From NCBI RefSeq assembly GCF_000024265.1, contig NC_013204.1, positions 434,001 to 498,000 on the forward strand: a stretch of DNA of 64,000 nt, written 5' to 3'. Shown in pieces: positions 50,263-59,323 of this stretch. Positions within the stretch are counted from its first letter, which is position 1. Each line of letters begins with the position of its first letter. A program made the position numbers and the translations under genes. This stretch comes from Eggerthella lenta DSM 2243. Its GTDB lineage: Bacteria; Actinomycetota; Coriobacteriia; Coriobacteriales; Eggerthellaceae. The notes under the pieces were generated by a model. The model was not told the DNA's origin. It ran no database searches and was given only the letters and a program-made list of their open reading frames with translations.

Positions 50263-52490
50263 TGGAATGGACAGACGCTAAGTCGACTGGCGAGGGCTGG
50301 GGAGATACCCAGTCGCTCAAACAGTCCTCGCTTCGCTGCGGAACTCGCTTGGTGGGCATCACCCCAGCCCTCTTCGTTCGATTGTCTCTGTTGAAAAAAG
50401 GAGTTGTCGATGCCCTGATAGCCGGACTGTTCGCAGTGATGCTGACCTGCGGATTGGCGGGGTGTTCGTCGGATCTGGGGGGCGGGGGGTCGGCTGCTGG
50501 GGCGGCCGTTGATGGGGGTGGGGGGTCGGACTCTTCCGGGTCTGCTTCCGACTCTGGCGAGGCTGCTTCGTTTGCCGAGGTTGCGGCGGCTTTCGACGCG
50601 TTGGCGCTCGATCTCGACTACAGCAAGCGCGATGCGGATGCTTCTTACGACGATGCTTCCGCCGTGCATATCGTGTTGGGCGGAGGGTCGGCGAGCGTAG
50701 AGGGCGATGGCGCGACAGTTGACGGCTCTACAGTGACCATCTCTACCGAAGGCGTCTACGTCGTGTCGGGTTCGCTCGACGACGGGCAGCTGGCGGTGGA
50801 AGCGCCTGAGGACGCGAAGGTGCAGATCGTCCTTGCGGGCGCGACCATCCACAACGAGGACGGGCCCGCCGTGTACGTGAAGCAGGCCGACAAGTGCTTC
50901 ATCACGCTGGCCGACGGGACGCAGAACGCGCTCACCGACGGCGCGGAATACGTGCTCGAAGACGGCTCCGACGAGCCGTACGCCACGCTGTTCAGCCGTG
51001 CCGACCTCACGTTGAACGGAACGGGAGCCTTGACGGTGACCAGCGCGTACCGCCATGCGGTGTGCTCGAAGGACGACCTTGTGATCACGGGCGGCACCTA
51101 TGTGGTGAACGCGGTGGAAGACGCGCTGCGCGGACGCGACTGCGTCAAGATCGCGGACGGCGACTTCACGCTGATCGCAGGCGGCGACGGCATCAAGTCG
51201 AACAAGGATACGAAAGCCACGAAGGGATTCGTGTCCATCGACGGCGGCACGTTCGTCATCGAGGCCGGCGACGACGGCATCCATGCGCAAACCTACCTGC
51301 GTATCGCGGGTGGCGACATCTCCATCGCTGCGGTGGACGACGCGCTGCACTCCAACCTCGAGGGCCTGCTGGCGGGCGGCGCGCTCGATATCGAAGCGGG
51401 CGACGATGCCTTCCATGCCGAGACGAAGCTCGTTATCGACGACGGCACGGTGAACGTGAAGGCGTGCTACGAGGGCTACGAAGCTGAGAAGCTGTACATC
51501 AACGGCGGCGACACCCATATCGTGGCCAGCGACGACGCCATCAATGCGGCTGTCGCCGATCTCGGCGACGACGGTGCCGACGCTGCGGCCGATGCGTCGG
51601 CCGAGGCGCCCGGCTCCGAGGGCGGGACGCTGCCCGACGGCATGGAGGCGCCTGAAGGTGCTCCCGACGGGATGACGCCTCCGGACGGGGTGAACGGCAT
51701 GGACGGCGAGGCTCCCGAACTGCCCGAAGGCGCGGAGACTCCCGATGCCACGGGCGGCACGCCGCCGTCCGGCGCTCCGCAGCGAAACGGCGAGGGCGCC
51801 AACGAGCGCGAGCTCAACGGCGGCGCGCCCGACAATGCATTCGCCGAAGGCGGCGCGGGCGGCATGGGCATGGGCGACGAAAACTGCCTCATCCAGATCA
51901 ACGGCGGCTACACCGTGCTCGATGCTCAAGGGGACGGCGTGGACAGCAACGGCTCGGTGGAGATCACGGGCGGCGTGCTGCTGGTCTGCGGCCCCACGAG
52001 CAACGGCGACGGAGCGTTCGACTACGATCTGACGGCGACGGTGACCGGCGGAACGGTGCTCATGGTGGGTTCCAACGGCATGGCGCAGAACTTCACCAGC
52101 GGAGAGCAGCCTTTCGCGTTCGCCGCGGTCAGCGGCTCGGCCGGCCAGAACGTGGCCGTCGTAGACTCCGACGGCACGGTGGTCGCCTCGTTCACGGCGG
52201 CCAAGCAGTTCGGCATGGTGCTGGCCACCAGCCCCGCGTTCGTCGAAGGCGGCACGTATTCGCTGGTCATCGGAGGCACCGTGACCGGCGCGAACGCCGA
52301 CGGCTACACCGACTCCGGCACGGTGGAGGGCGGCTCCACCACCGAGATCGCCGCGTCAACCACCGCATCCGGCGGCATGGGCGGCCTCGGCGCAGGAGGC
52401 GGCGGTATGCCCGCCGGCCAAGGCGGCGACGTCCAGCGCGGCATGCGCGGCGGCGCGGGTAGCGGCTTCGGCGGCGGAGCGGCGGCGTAG
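50262..52490 (+). CDS. Carbohydrate-binding-domain (Cthe_2159-like) lipoprotein
   Basis: 742 residues from ATG 50262. A lipoprotein signal (AGLFAVMLTCGLAGC) is followed by a Gly/Ser tether, then repeated short beta-helix strands (LVITGGTY, VSIDGGTFVIEAGDDGIHA, INGGDTHIVASDDAINA) as in Cthe_2159-type acidic-polysaccharide-binding proteins. A Pro/Gly/Glu-rich insert occupies about 445-545 and a Gly-rich tail ends it. The first 43 residues come from a hairpin element and would precede the signal peptide. An in-frame TTG at 50391 (reading MKKGVVDALIAG) may be the natural start. Third gene of the VTC operon. Confidence 0.78.
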   Translation: MEWTDAKSTGEGWGDTQSLKQSSLRCGTRLVGITPALFVRLSLLKKGVVDALIAGLFAVMLTCGLAGCSSDLGGGGSAAGAAVDGGGGSDSSGSASDSGEAASFAEVAAAFDALALDLDYSKRDADASYDDASAVHIVLGGGSASVEGDGATVDGSTVTISTEGVYVVSGSLDDGQLAVEAPEDAKVQIVLAGATIHNEDGPAVYVKQADKCFITLADGTQNALTDGAEYVLEDGSDEPYATLFSRADLTLNGTGALTVTSAYRHAVCSKDDLVITGGTYVVNAVEDALRGRDCVKIADGDFTLIAGGDGIKSNKDTKATKGFVSIDGGTFVIEAGDDGIHAQTYLRIAGGDISIAAVDDALHSNLEGLLAGGALDIEAGDDAFHAETKLVIDDGTVNVKACYEGYEAEKLYINGGDTHIVASDDAINAAVADLGDDGADAAADASAEAPGSEGGTLPDGMEAPEGAPDGMTPPDGVNGMDGEAPELPEGAETPDATGGTPPSGAPQRNGEGANERELNGGAPDNAFAEGGAGGMGMGDENCLIQINGGYTVLDAQGDGVDSNGSVEITGGVLLVCGPTSNGDGAFDYDLTATVTGGTVLMVGSNGMAQNFTSGEQPFAFAAVSGSAGQNVAVVDSDGTVVASFTAAKQFGMVLATSPAFVEGGTYSLVIGGTVTGANADGYTDSGTVEGGSTTEIAASTTASGGMGGLGAGGGGMPAGQGGDVQRGMRGGAGSGFGGGAAA
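50292..50372. repeat. Hairpin element inside the 5' end of the lipoprotein gene
   Basis: Arms GAGGGCTGGGGAGATACCCA (50292-50311) and its inverse (50353-50372) differ at 2 of 20 positions and enclose 41 nt. It lies between the DUF4956 stop and the probable native TTG start, looking like a REP/MITE insertion. Confidence 0.6.
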
Positions 52491-52576
52491 CCAGCACCCG
52501 TTCCAGCGGCGGCCCCGACGGAGTGTTCGTCGAGGTCGCCGTTTTTGGCGCGAGGTCGTCGGTCTGCCTCCTCGAT

Positions 52577-52721
52577 TCTGGCACGAATTTACGGGTATGG
52601 CACAGATTTTGCAGAAAGAGTAAGGCCGTGAATCGCAAGCAATAGCAAAACGCCTGGTCGCGAAAACGTCTCCGCCCAATTTCCCCAATCGCTTCTGCCC
52701 AACCCGTAAATTTGTGCCAGA
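52577..52721. repeat. Long-range inverted repeat, possible small mobile element
   Basis: TCTGGCACGAATTTACGGGT (52577-52596) recurs inverted at 52702-52721 with one mismatch, bounding 145 bp. The interior is non-coding. It may be a MITE-like relic or paired regulatory sites. Confidence 0.45.
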
Positions 52722-53007
52722 TTTTTCAAGGTCGAACCGTTGGTAGCCGATTGCATTTGTCGTTCGCAGGTGTGTGAAATTCAGGAACAGCTGGCTCTTT
52801 GTCTGCGTTATCGCATATCGCTGGCTCATCTCTAGTAGTGCGGGATTTCGGAAATCCCGTGGGTTAGCCTTCGAACATCATGGCTTCGCGCATATCTGTT
52901 GCGTGATCGATTCGATGTGGTTTCGGGCCACCACCAGCAAGGCGATTATCGCCGCCGTCGAAGATGCCATGAGCAAGACGTAGGCCTATTCCGCGATAAT
53001 CTTACGA

Positions 53008-53049
53008 TCGGAACCTGCAAGGGCGTCGAAGCGGGCTTGCAGGTTCCGA
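53008..53049 (-). terminator. 14-bp stem-loop downstream of the HipA-like gene
   Basis: TCGGAACCTGCAAG (53008-53021) pairs perfectly with CTTGCAGGTTCCGA (53036-53049). It lies 56 nt beyond the stop of the leftward kinase gene. There is no strong T run; a further half copy (GGTTCCGATC) is near 53083. Confidence 0.55.
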
Positions 53050-53104
53050 CCATGCATCCGCATCCTGGGCTTCGCCTCATGGTTCCGATCTCCTTGCGGA
53101 AGCG

Positions 53105-54493
53105 TTATCGTCCGGGAAACAGCAGCCGGCGTTCTGCGGCCAGATCGTTCACCGTTTCTATCTGCTTGGCGGTCTGACGTTGGACGGCTTCGATGAAGCG
53201 CTCGTCAAGCTGGGCGTTGAGACTCAACACGTCAGCTATGTCATCGAGGAACCCGTCGAGTGAGGACGAATCGTACCACGACAGGTCCTCCACGAGCGCC
53301 AGCTGCTGAGAAGGATAGGGGCGAAACGGATGGGCCTCCCACAAGTAGCGCCCATGCTCCAGCTCGTCCGTGGTCGCGCGGCTGTAAAACCCGCATCCGT
53401 TGTCGAACAGGGGTGCCACCCGATACCGATCGAGGGTTTCCACCTCGCGCATCAAACCGAAATTGTGCGTATGGCGGTCGAAGTTCGCCATAAGATGGTC
53501 GGCAACGATCATCTTGCTCACGGCGCGTCCGAGGTTCGACACGCCCAGCGCTTGCCCGGCTTCAAGGTATCCGCGATGGAGGTCGCGCCCCTCCGTCACT
53601 CCGAAGGCGGTAAGCACGTCGGCTGCGGGGATGAGCTCGGTTTCGGACGTTACGAAGGTTGGGCACGTCGAGTAGGCGCGCCCGTGCCGTTCGGTCAGTG
53701 AGTAGGCAACGAAGTCTTCGTCGTCCAGGAGCCGTGCGAGCAGCTTGGTTGCCAACAGCTCGTTGTACGGCTCGCGGTTCTCGTTGCCCGTTCCGCTTTT
53801 CACCAGGAGGTTCGTTCCGTCGCGGTGAATCCATGTCTTCGACAGCATGCCAGGCGTGGCGGTGTCGGGCGAGTGGGTTATGCGGGCGGTCGAGGTTCCT
53901 GCAGGGGCAGAGCCGCCGAGCAAGGTTTCGCCCAGTGCTTCTTCGTAACCGTTTTCGAAGTAATTGACGTCATGCCAGTCCACGTCGATATCAACGGGCT
54001 TGAACCAATACTGATCGGACAGATTGAGTCCCCAGGAATCGAACATGAGGTCGATGCCATGTCGGGCTGCCAGCTCGCGCAACACGGGGGCGAGGTTCGG
54101 ACGCATATCGGGAATGGAGCGTGAGGCGATCCATGCAGCTAAATCGTATCGGTTCGGCGTTCGCTCTCGAAGGCCGATGCCTAATGGCTTCCAGGCGATT
54201 CCTTCGCGCGGCACGATATCGGCCGTTTCGCGCGTGCGTCGGTTGTACACGAAATCGAGCACCGGATGGTTGCGATTCATCAGCGTGAACGGGGCGAGGT
54301 TGCGCTCGTTCTTCTCGTTCATCTTCGGGCGGCCTGCGGTTCTGCCCCGCTCGGCTCGCTCGTGGACGGAGCGCTCGTCAAGCATCCAAGATCGTCCGAA
54401 CCGCTGGGCCTCGAGATCTCCAGACGCTATAAGCGCGTTCACGCGCCTCATGCTGATGCCCAAACGCTGCGCCGCTTCCTTGGTCGTGTACAT
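53105..54493 (-). CDS. HTH-HipA-like kinase fusion
   Basis: A 462-residue protein. Residues 1-48 are an excisionase-type helix-turn-helix (YTTKEAAQRLGISMRRVNALIASGD). After a 140-residue middle region, residues about 195-460 look like a HipA-type Ser/Thr kinase: SKTWIHRDGTNLLVKSG (nucleotide lysine), the catalytic loop MANFDRHTHNFGLM and the metal-binding DNGCGFY. HipA kinases phosphorylate tRNA synthetases or other targets and usually pair with a separate HipB; here the DNA-binding part is fused and no hipB is adjacent. GGGAGG precedes ATG 54493. Confidence 0.78.
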   Translation of the reverse strand: MYTTKEAAQRLGISMRRVNALIASGDLEAQRFGRSWMLDERSVHERAERGRTAGRPKMNEKNERNLAPFTLMNRNHPVLDFVYNRRTRETADIVPREGIAWKPLGIGLRERTPNRYDLAAWIASRSIPDMRPNLAPVLRELAARHGIDLMFDSWGLNLSDQYWFKPVDIDVDWHDVNYFENGYEEALGETLLGGSAPAGTSTARITHSPDTATPGMLSKTWIHRDGTNLLVKSGTGNENREPYNELLATKLLARLLDDEDFVAYSLTERHGRAYSTCPTFVTSETELIPAADVLTAFGVTEGRDLHRGYLEAGQALGVSNLGRAVSKMIVADHLMANFDRHTHNFGLMREVETLDRYRVAPLFDNGCGFYSRATTDELEHGRYLWEAHPFRPYPSQQLALVEDLSWYDSSSLDGFLDDIADVLSLNAQLDERFIEAVQRQTAKQIETVNDLAAERRLLFPGR

Positions 54494-54784
54494 GGCTCCT
54501 CCCATCCGTTCATTTCCTAAAATTATACCAAACAAAGAATAAATAATTCTCAGATGCTGTAGAAAAAATATTCCTTAATCGGAACATTTTCTGGAGGTGC
54601 CTGACGGTCGTATGGAACACTTGCGCGGTTTTGTCCCGAAGGATTTGCTCCTTTCGTCGAATCGGTGACCCTTCGCCGGAAAGCTTCGCGCGCTTTAGCC
54701 GATTGGAGTACAATGGGCGAACGAATAAGGAACGAACCCGCACGTCAGGCTGGGGCCGGGCGCCATGCAAGAAGGGATGCGAAC

Positions 54785-55708
54785 ATGGCAGACATCACCG
54801 AAGTGGATTACATCTGGAAGAACGGGGAGATGATCCCCTGGGCCGAGGCTACCACGCATGTCTTGTCCCACTCGCTGCATTACGGCTCCGGCGTGTTCGA
54901 GGGCATCCGCTGCTACCAGAATCCCGAGACGAAGAAGAGCTACGTCTTCCGTCTGCGCGACCATATGGAGCGCCTGCATCGCAGCTGCAAGATCTCTCTG
55001 ATCGACCTGCCGTACTCGGTGGACGAACTGTGCGACGCGACGATCGAGCTTATCCGCAAGAACAAGCTGCCGTCGTGCTACATCCGTCCGATCGTGTACC
55101 GCGGCTACGGCGTGATGGGCGTCGATCCCACCGGCGCCCCCACCGACGTGGCTATCGCCGTGTGGCCGTGGGACACCTACCTGGGAGACGGTGCGCTCGA
55201 CAACGGCGTGGCCGTGGGCGTGTCGTCGTGGCGCCAGCGTACGAACAACTCCATTCCGCCTGCGGTTAAAGCCACCGCTTCCTACATGAACTCTATCCTG
55301 GCTAAGCTCGAGGCGAAAGAGCACGGCTATGTTGAGGCCATCATGCTGAACGAGGCGGGGCTCGTGTGTGAGGGCACCGGCGAGAACCTCTTCGTCGTGC
55401 GCGACGGCATCTTGTCCACGCCGCCGCTGTCCGACGGACTGCTGGAGGGCATCACGCGCGACACGGTGCTGTGCCTGGCCGACGACCTGGAGATCCCCGC
55501 CATCGAGGAAAGCCTCACGCGCAGCGACCTCTACATCGCCGACGAGGTGTTCATGACCGGCTCCGCCGCCGAGCTCACGCCCATCGGCAGCGTCGACGGC
55601 CGTGTGGTGGGCAAGCCGGGCGAGATCACTCGCTTGCTGCAGGATCGTTTCTTCGCCGTGTGCTATGGCAACATCGAAGAGTACTCGGAATGGCTGACTG
55701 AGATCTAA
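54785..55708 (+). CDS. ilvE: Branched-chain amino acid aminotransferase
   Basis: A 307-residue fold-type IV PLP enzyme that interconverts valine, leucine and isoleucine with their keto acids. Visible are HYGSGVFEGIRCY at the N-terminus, PLP Lys162 (PPAVKATASYMNS), EAIMLNEAGLVCEGTGEN, and the C-terminal FMTGSAAELTPI phosphate-binding motif. AGAAGGG lies before ATG 54785. The 291-nt upstream gap has only a weak promoter (TACAAT near 54710). Followed by a terminator-like hairpin and cimA. Confidence 0.93.
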   Translation: MADITEVDYIWKNGEMIPWAEATTHVLSHSLHYGSGVFEGIRCYQNPETKKSYVFRLRDHMERLHRSCKISLIDLPYSVDELCDATIELIRKNKLPSCYIRPIVYRGYGVMGVDPTGAPTDVAIAVWPWDTYLGDGALDNGVAVGVSSWRQRTNNSIPPAVKATASYMNSILAKLEAKEHGYVEAIMLNEAGLVCEGTGENLFVVRDGILSTPPLSDGLLEGITRDTVLCLADDLEIPAIEESLTRSDLYIADEVFMTGSAAELTPIGSVDGRVVGKPGEITRLLQDRFFAVCYGNIEEYSEWLTEI

Positions 55709-55726
55709 GTCATAGGTTGGTATGTC

Positions 55727-55778
55727 GCGAAGCCCCCACCGTCCGCTGCTTGCGGCCGGCCGGAGGGCTTCGCTTTTT
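55727..55778 (+). terminator. Terminator/attenuator between ilvE and cimA
   Basis: GCGAAGCCC (55727-55735) pairs with GGGCTTCGC (55765-55773), followed by TTTTT; the cimA start is only 19 nt further. Confidence 0.8.
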
Positions 55779-55796
55779 GAGCGAAGGAGCGCCTCT

Positions 55797-57380
55797 GTGA
55801 ATCGAATCCTCACGTATGACAGCACGCTGCGAGACGGAGAGCAGTGCGAGGGCATCACGTTGTCGCTTGAGGACAAGCTGCGCATTGTCGAGCGCTTGGA
55901 CGCGTTCGGCGTCGATTTCATCGAGGGCGGGTTTCCGGCATCGAACCCGAAAGACATCGCGTTCTTCCAGCGCGTGCAGGAGATGCCGCTTAAGCATGCG
56001 CGCATCGTGGCGTTCGGCTCAACGTGCAAGAAGGACGTCGCCGCCGAGGACGACCGCGGGCTGGCCGACCTCGTGGCCAGCGGCGCCCCGGTGGTCACCA
56101 TCGTGGGCAAAACGTGGGACGAGCAGGTCACGCGCGCGCTGCTGACCACGCTCGACGAGAACCTGCGCATGATCCGCGATTCCGTGGCCTACCTCAAGGC
56201 GCAGGGTCTCACGGTGGTGTTCGACGCCGAACACTTCTTCGACGGCTACAAGGCGAACGCCGACTACGCGATGGCCTGCGTGCGCGCGGCAAGCGAGGCG
56301 GGCGCCGACTCCATCGACCTATGCGAGACGAACGGCGGCGCGCTGCCTCACGAGGTGGATGCCGTCGTGGCCGCGGTCGCGCGCGAGCTGCCCGGCCAGC
56401 AGCTGGGCATCCATTGCCACAACGATTCGGGCTGCGCTGTGGCGAACTCGCTTGCCGCTGTGCGCGCCGGCGTAACCCAGGTGCAGGGCACGGTGAACGG
56501 GTTCGGCGAACGCGTGGGCAATACCGACCTGCTCACCGTCATCGCCGACCTCGAGCTGAAGATGGGCTGCACGTGCGTGGGCGAGGAGCGGCTGCGCGAC
56601 CTGACCAGCGTGGCGCAGTTCGTGGCCGAAACGTGCAACCTGTCGGTGCCGAACCATCATCCCTACACGGGCGCGTCGGCGTTCGCGCACAAGGGCGGCC
56701 TGCACGCCAGCGCCATCGCGCGCTTCCCCGAGGCCTACGAGCACACGCGTCCCGAGGCGGTGGGCAACACGCAGCGCATGCTGGTCAGCGAGCTGGCCGG
56801 CAAGGCATCGCTCATCGCGAAGGCGAAGAACTTGGGCATCGATCTGGCCCAGCACCCCGACAAGACGCAGGAGATCCTGGACGACATCAAGCGCCGCGAA
56901 GCGGTGGGCTACTCCTACGAGGTGGCCGACGGGTCGCTTGCGCTGCTGCTGCAATGGCATCTCGGCGCGTACCGGCCGCACTTCACGCTGGAGAGCTTCC
57001 GCGTCATCGTGGACGACCACGAGGACACCGGCGCGCTGGCGAAGGACGCCATGTCGGAAGCCACCATCAAGATCCACGTGGGCGACCAGCGCTTCGTGGC
57101 CACGGGCGAGGGCGCGGGTCCTGTCGGCGCGCTGGACAACGCGCTGCGCATGGCCATCGTGGCGTTCTATCCTGAGGTGGCCGACATCGAACTGGTGGAC
57201 TACAAGGTGCGCATCCTCGACGAGAACGTGGGCACCGACGCCATCACGCGAGTCGTCATCACCACGCGTGACAAGCGCGGCAGCTGGGGCACGGTGGGCG
57301 TGTCGGAGAACATCATCGAAGCATCATGGAATGCGCTGGTCGACTCCATCGAGTACGGCCTGATGCGGATTGGGGAGTAG
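55797..57380 (+). CDS. cimA: (R)-citramalate synthase
   Basis: A 527-residue alpha-isopropylmalate-synthase-family enzyme of the CimA type: pyruvate + acetyl-CoA to citramalate, giving threonine-independent isoleucine synthesis. Seen are LRDGEQCEG at the catalytic Arg-Asp pair, the metal-binding GIHCHNDSG, GTVNGFGERVGNTDL, HKGGLHASAI, and a LeuA-dimer regulatory domain from about 395. The start is GTG 55797 with AAGGAG; upstream in-frame residues fall in the terminator. Its location next to ilvE supports the branched-chain role. Confidence 0.92.
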   Translation: MNRILTYDSTLRDGEQCEGITLSLEDKLRIVERLDAFGVDFIEGGFPASNPKDIAFFQRVQEMPLKHARIVAFGSTCKKDVAAEDDRGLADLVASGAPVVTIVGKTWDEQVTRALLTTLDENLRMIRDSVAYLKAQGLTVVFDAEHFFDGYKANADYAMACVRAASEAGADSIDLCETNGGALPHEVDAVVAAVARELPGQQLGIHCHNDSGCAVANSLAAVRAGVTQVQGTVNGFGERVGNTDLLTVIADLELKMGCTCVGEERLRDLTSVAQFVAETCNLSVPNHHPYTGASAFAHKGGLHASAIARFPEAYEHTRPEAVGNTQRMLVSELAGKASLIAKAKNLGIDLAQHPDKTQEILDDIKRREAVGYSYEVADGSLALLLQWHLGAYRPHFTLESFRVIVDDHEDTGALAKDAMSEATIKIHVGDQRFVATGEGAGPVGALDNALRMAIVAFYPEVADIELVDYKVRILDENVGTDAITRVVITTRDKRGSWGTVGVSENIIEASWNALVDSIEYGLMRIGE

Positions 57381-57381
57381 C

Positions 57382-57684
57382 ATGAGCGATCTCAGAACGC
57401 CCGAAGTCGAAGATCTCCTGCGCGTGTTCGCGGCGCTCGACGACGAAGACGTGATCTTCTCCCTGCTGGAGGACTTGTTCACCATTCGCGAGATCAAGGA
57501 AACGTCCCAGCGCCTGGCCGTTGCGCGCCAGTTGGATGCCGGCAAGTCCTACTCCGCCATCGAAGAGGCCACCGGCGCGTCGGCCACCACCATTGCCCGC
57601 GTGTCGAAGTGCCTGAGCTACGGTGCCGGCGGCTACAACGCCGCTCTGAACGTCCTGGACGACGCCGAGAAGAAGCGCCGCTAG
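57382..57684 (+). CDS. TrpR/YerC-YecD-family DNA-binding protein
   Basis: A 100-residue helical protein with the TrpR-like fold: RVFAALDDEDVIFSLLEDLFT, IKETSQRLAVARQLDAGKSYSAIEEATGASATTIARVSKCL. In TrpR the corresponding helices bind operator DNA. It begins 1 nt after cimA (GGGGAG ribosome site), so it belongs to the cimA transcript and could control it. The effector is unknown. Confidence 0.88.
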   Translation: MSDLRTPEVEDLLRVFAALDDEDVIFSLLEDLFTIREIKETSQRLAVARQLDAGKSYSAIEEATGASATTIARVSKCLSYGAGGYNAALNVLDDAEKKRR

Positions 57685-58135
57685 CGCGGTCGCGTGCTTC
57701 CGGAATCCTGCCGCAAGCTCGATTCTGCCCGGTTCCCGCCACGGATTGCCTCACGCGTTCGGCAACCAGGTGAACTCGGGCCGCGAGGCTGCGAACAACG
57801 TTGCGGAGTTCCTGAAGGCGTAAATCCACTCTTTTCCGAAGCTGGGGCGCGGAATCTCTCCCTCCTCGCCGTCGTCCCGGCTTCGGAATTCTGCGTCTGG
57901 GCGCAAACGGGCACCCATGACAATTATGCGAGCAGAAAAGAGCCCCAGGCGGCGGAAGGATTTTCTGTCACCTGGGGTTTCTCTAGTTGCTCTGCGAGGG
58001 CGGCTGCCGTTTCGCCCTCCCGGATTGTCATGGGTGCCCGTTTGCGCCCACGACATGGGATTGCTGCGTCGGATTGTCATGGGTGCCGTTTTGCGTCCAT
58101 GACATGGAACCTTGCGGCGCGCGGAATGGCTCGCG
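57685..58135. repeat. Intergenic region with three copies of a palindromic repeat
   Basis: No gene seen. A 26-bp unit starting ATTGTCATGGGTGCC occurs at 58024-58049 and 58073-58098 (49-bp spacing) and exactly inverted at 57899-57924. Each rightward unit can fold through TGTCATGG/CCATGACA (58075-58082/58097-58104; one mismatch in the first copy). It resembles a REP-type element cluster between convergent genes. Confidence 0.7.
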
Positions 58136-59107
58136 TCACCCGGCGACGGGCGCCGCGTCCTCGTCCGGCCTTGCGGGCGGTTTCGCGGCGCTTCCGTCGC
58201 TCGACCCGCTCGCCGGCAGCGCCACGGGATCGCCGTACTCGTCGATCGTCCCGTTCGCACGGCCCTCGATGTAGGCTGTGCGCGCCTTGCCGCGCCTAAA
58301 CGTCACGGGCGCCTTCCCCGAGCTCAGCTGGTAGCAGTACCAGAACACGAACGGGATGCCGATGATGCCGTTCGCCATGCCCCACCAGTACATCACGTCG
58401 GGGCTGAACCATGCAGCCGAGTTCATGATGGTGGGGAACAGCAGCGGGAAGCAGCTGCGCAGCAAGAGGTGCGCGCCCAGCGTGTAGATGCGCCCGGTGA
58501 TGTACAGCTCGGGACGGCGCATGATGATGGGGTACAGCTCGGCCGCAGCCAGGATGCAGCAGGTGGACGCGAAGAACTCGTGTCCTTCGGCGTACACGAA
58601 GCACGCGTTCCACGTGGTGTACAGGAAGTTCCACATGGGGACAGTGTAGGACAGGATCTCGCCGTGGCTGGACGTGTCGTACTTCCAGTACTTGTCGCCG
58701 AACGGCATGGTGACGCACAGGATGAAGCCGGCCAGCGCGTTCATCATGTTGCCCATCTGCATGTCGCGCAGCGTGGCCTCGGCAATGTTGCAGAACACGA
58801 TGCCGTACAGCGTCCAGCGCACCCAGCGTTTACGCATGAGCCGCCAGAACGGCGTGTCCTTCTGCTGCACGGCGGCGATGCGGCCCAGACCTGCGAAGAT
58901 GAGCGGCAGGATGACGGAGAGGTTTTTCGCCCACCGGAACCAATCGTCTCCGGGGATGTTGATGATCCATAGCGGAATGGTGACGAGCGACACCACCCAC
59001 ACCCACATGGACGTTCGATAGTGCCGTCGCATGAACTCGGTCAGCAGCATGAGCAGCACGGTGTACACGACCATCGATATGGGAGTGATCCAGACGGGCA
59101 CGGTCAT
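58136..59107 (-). CDS. DUF5692-like membrane protein A
   Basis: A 323-residue protein with 8-9 hydrophobic segments and a cytosolic Ala/Asp-rich tail (about 285-323). Trp/Tyr-rich segments (SYTVPMWNFLYTTWNACFVYAEGHEF) recur in similar form in the divergent gene at 59324, so the two are paralogues. I recall this family as DUF5692, with no known function. GAAAGGGG before ATG 59107. Confidence 0.7.
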   Translation of the reverse strand: MTVPVWITPISMVVYTVLLMLLTEFMRRHYRTSMWVWVVSLVTIPLWIINIPGDDWFRWAKNLSVILPLIFAGLGRIAAVQQKDTPFWRLMRKRWVRWTLYGIVFCNIAEATLRDMQMGNMMNALAGFILCVTMPFGDKYWKYDTSSHGEILSYTVPMWNFLYTTWNACFVYAEGHEFFASTCCILAAAELYPIIMRRPELYITGRIYTLGAHLLLRSCFPLLFPTIMNSAAWFSPDVMYWWGMANGIIGIPFVFWYCYQLSSGKAPVTFRRGKARTAYIEGRANGTIDEYGDPVALPASGSSDGSAAKPPARPDEDAAPVAG

Positions 59108-59323
59108 GAGAAACCCCTTTCCCCAGGTAGCGCTATTATTGTCAGTCTATCATCGGGGGTGGTGCCGCTTCTTTCACAAACGACCTCTTGATGTGAAAGA
59201 CTTCCACGCCCGAGCTTCGTATACTCGCTTCAAGGCGCTGTGCGTCGTCGATGGGACGAGGGCCATGTGTCCGAACTGCCGCCAGGCAACGGCGGGAAAC
59301 GAGGGAGCGAAGGGGGCTTCATC

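Larger units (their letters stand above)
52491..53104. other. 614-bp gene-free stretch
   Basis: No frame here has both a ribosome site and recognisable features. It contains the 20-bp inverted repeats at 52577/52702 and the 14-bp stem at 53008-53049, described separately. A 69-codon rightward frame (52774-52983) is not convincing. Confidence 0.5.

Noticed and set aside
52774-52983. 69-codon rightward frame ending AIIAAVEDAMSKT
   Set aside because: No ribosome site, no recognisable domain, isolated in an empty interval.
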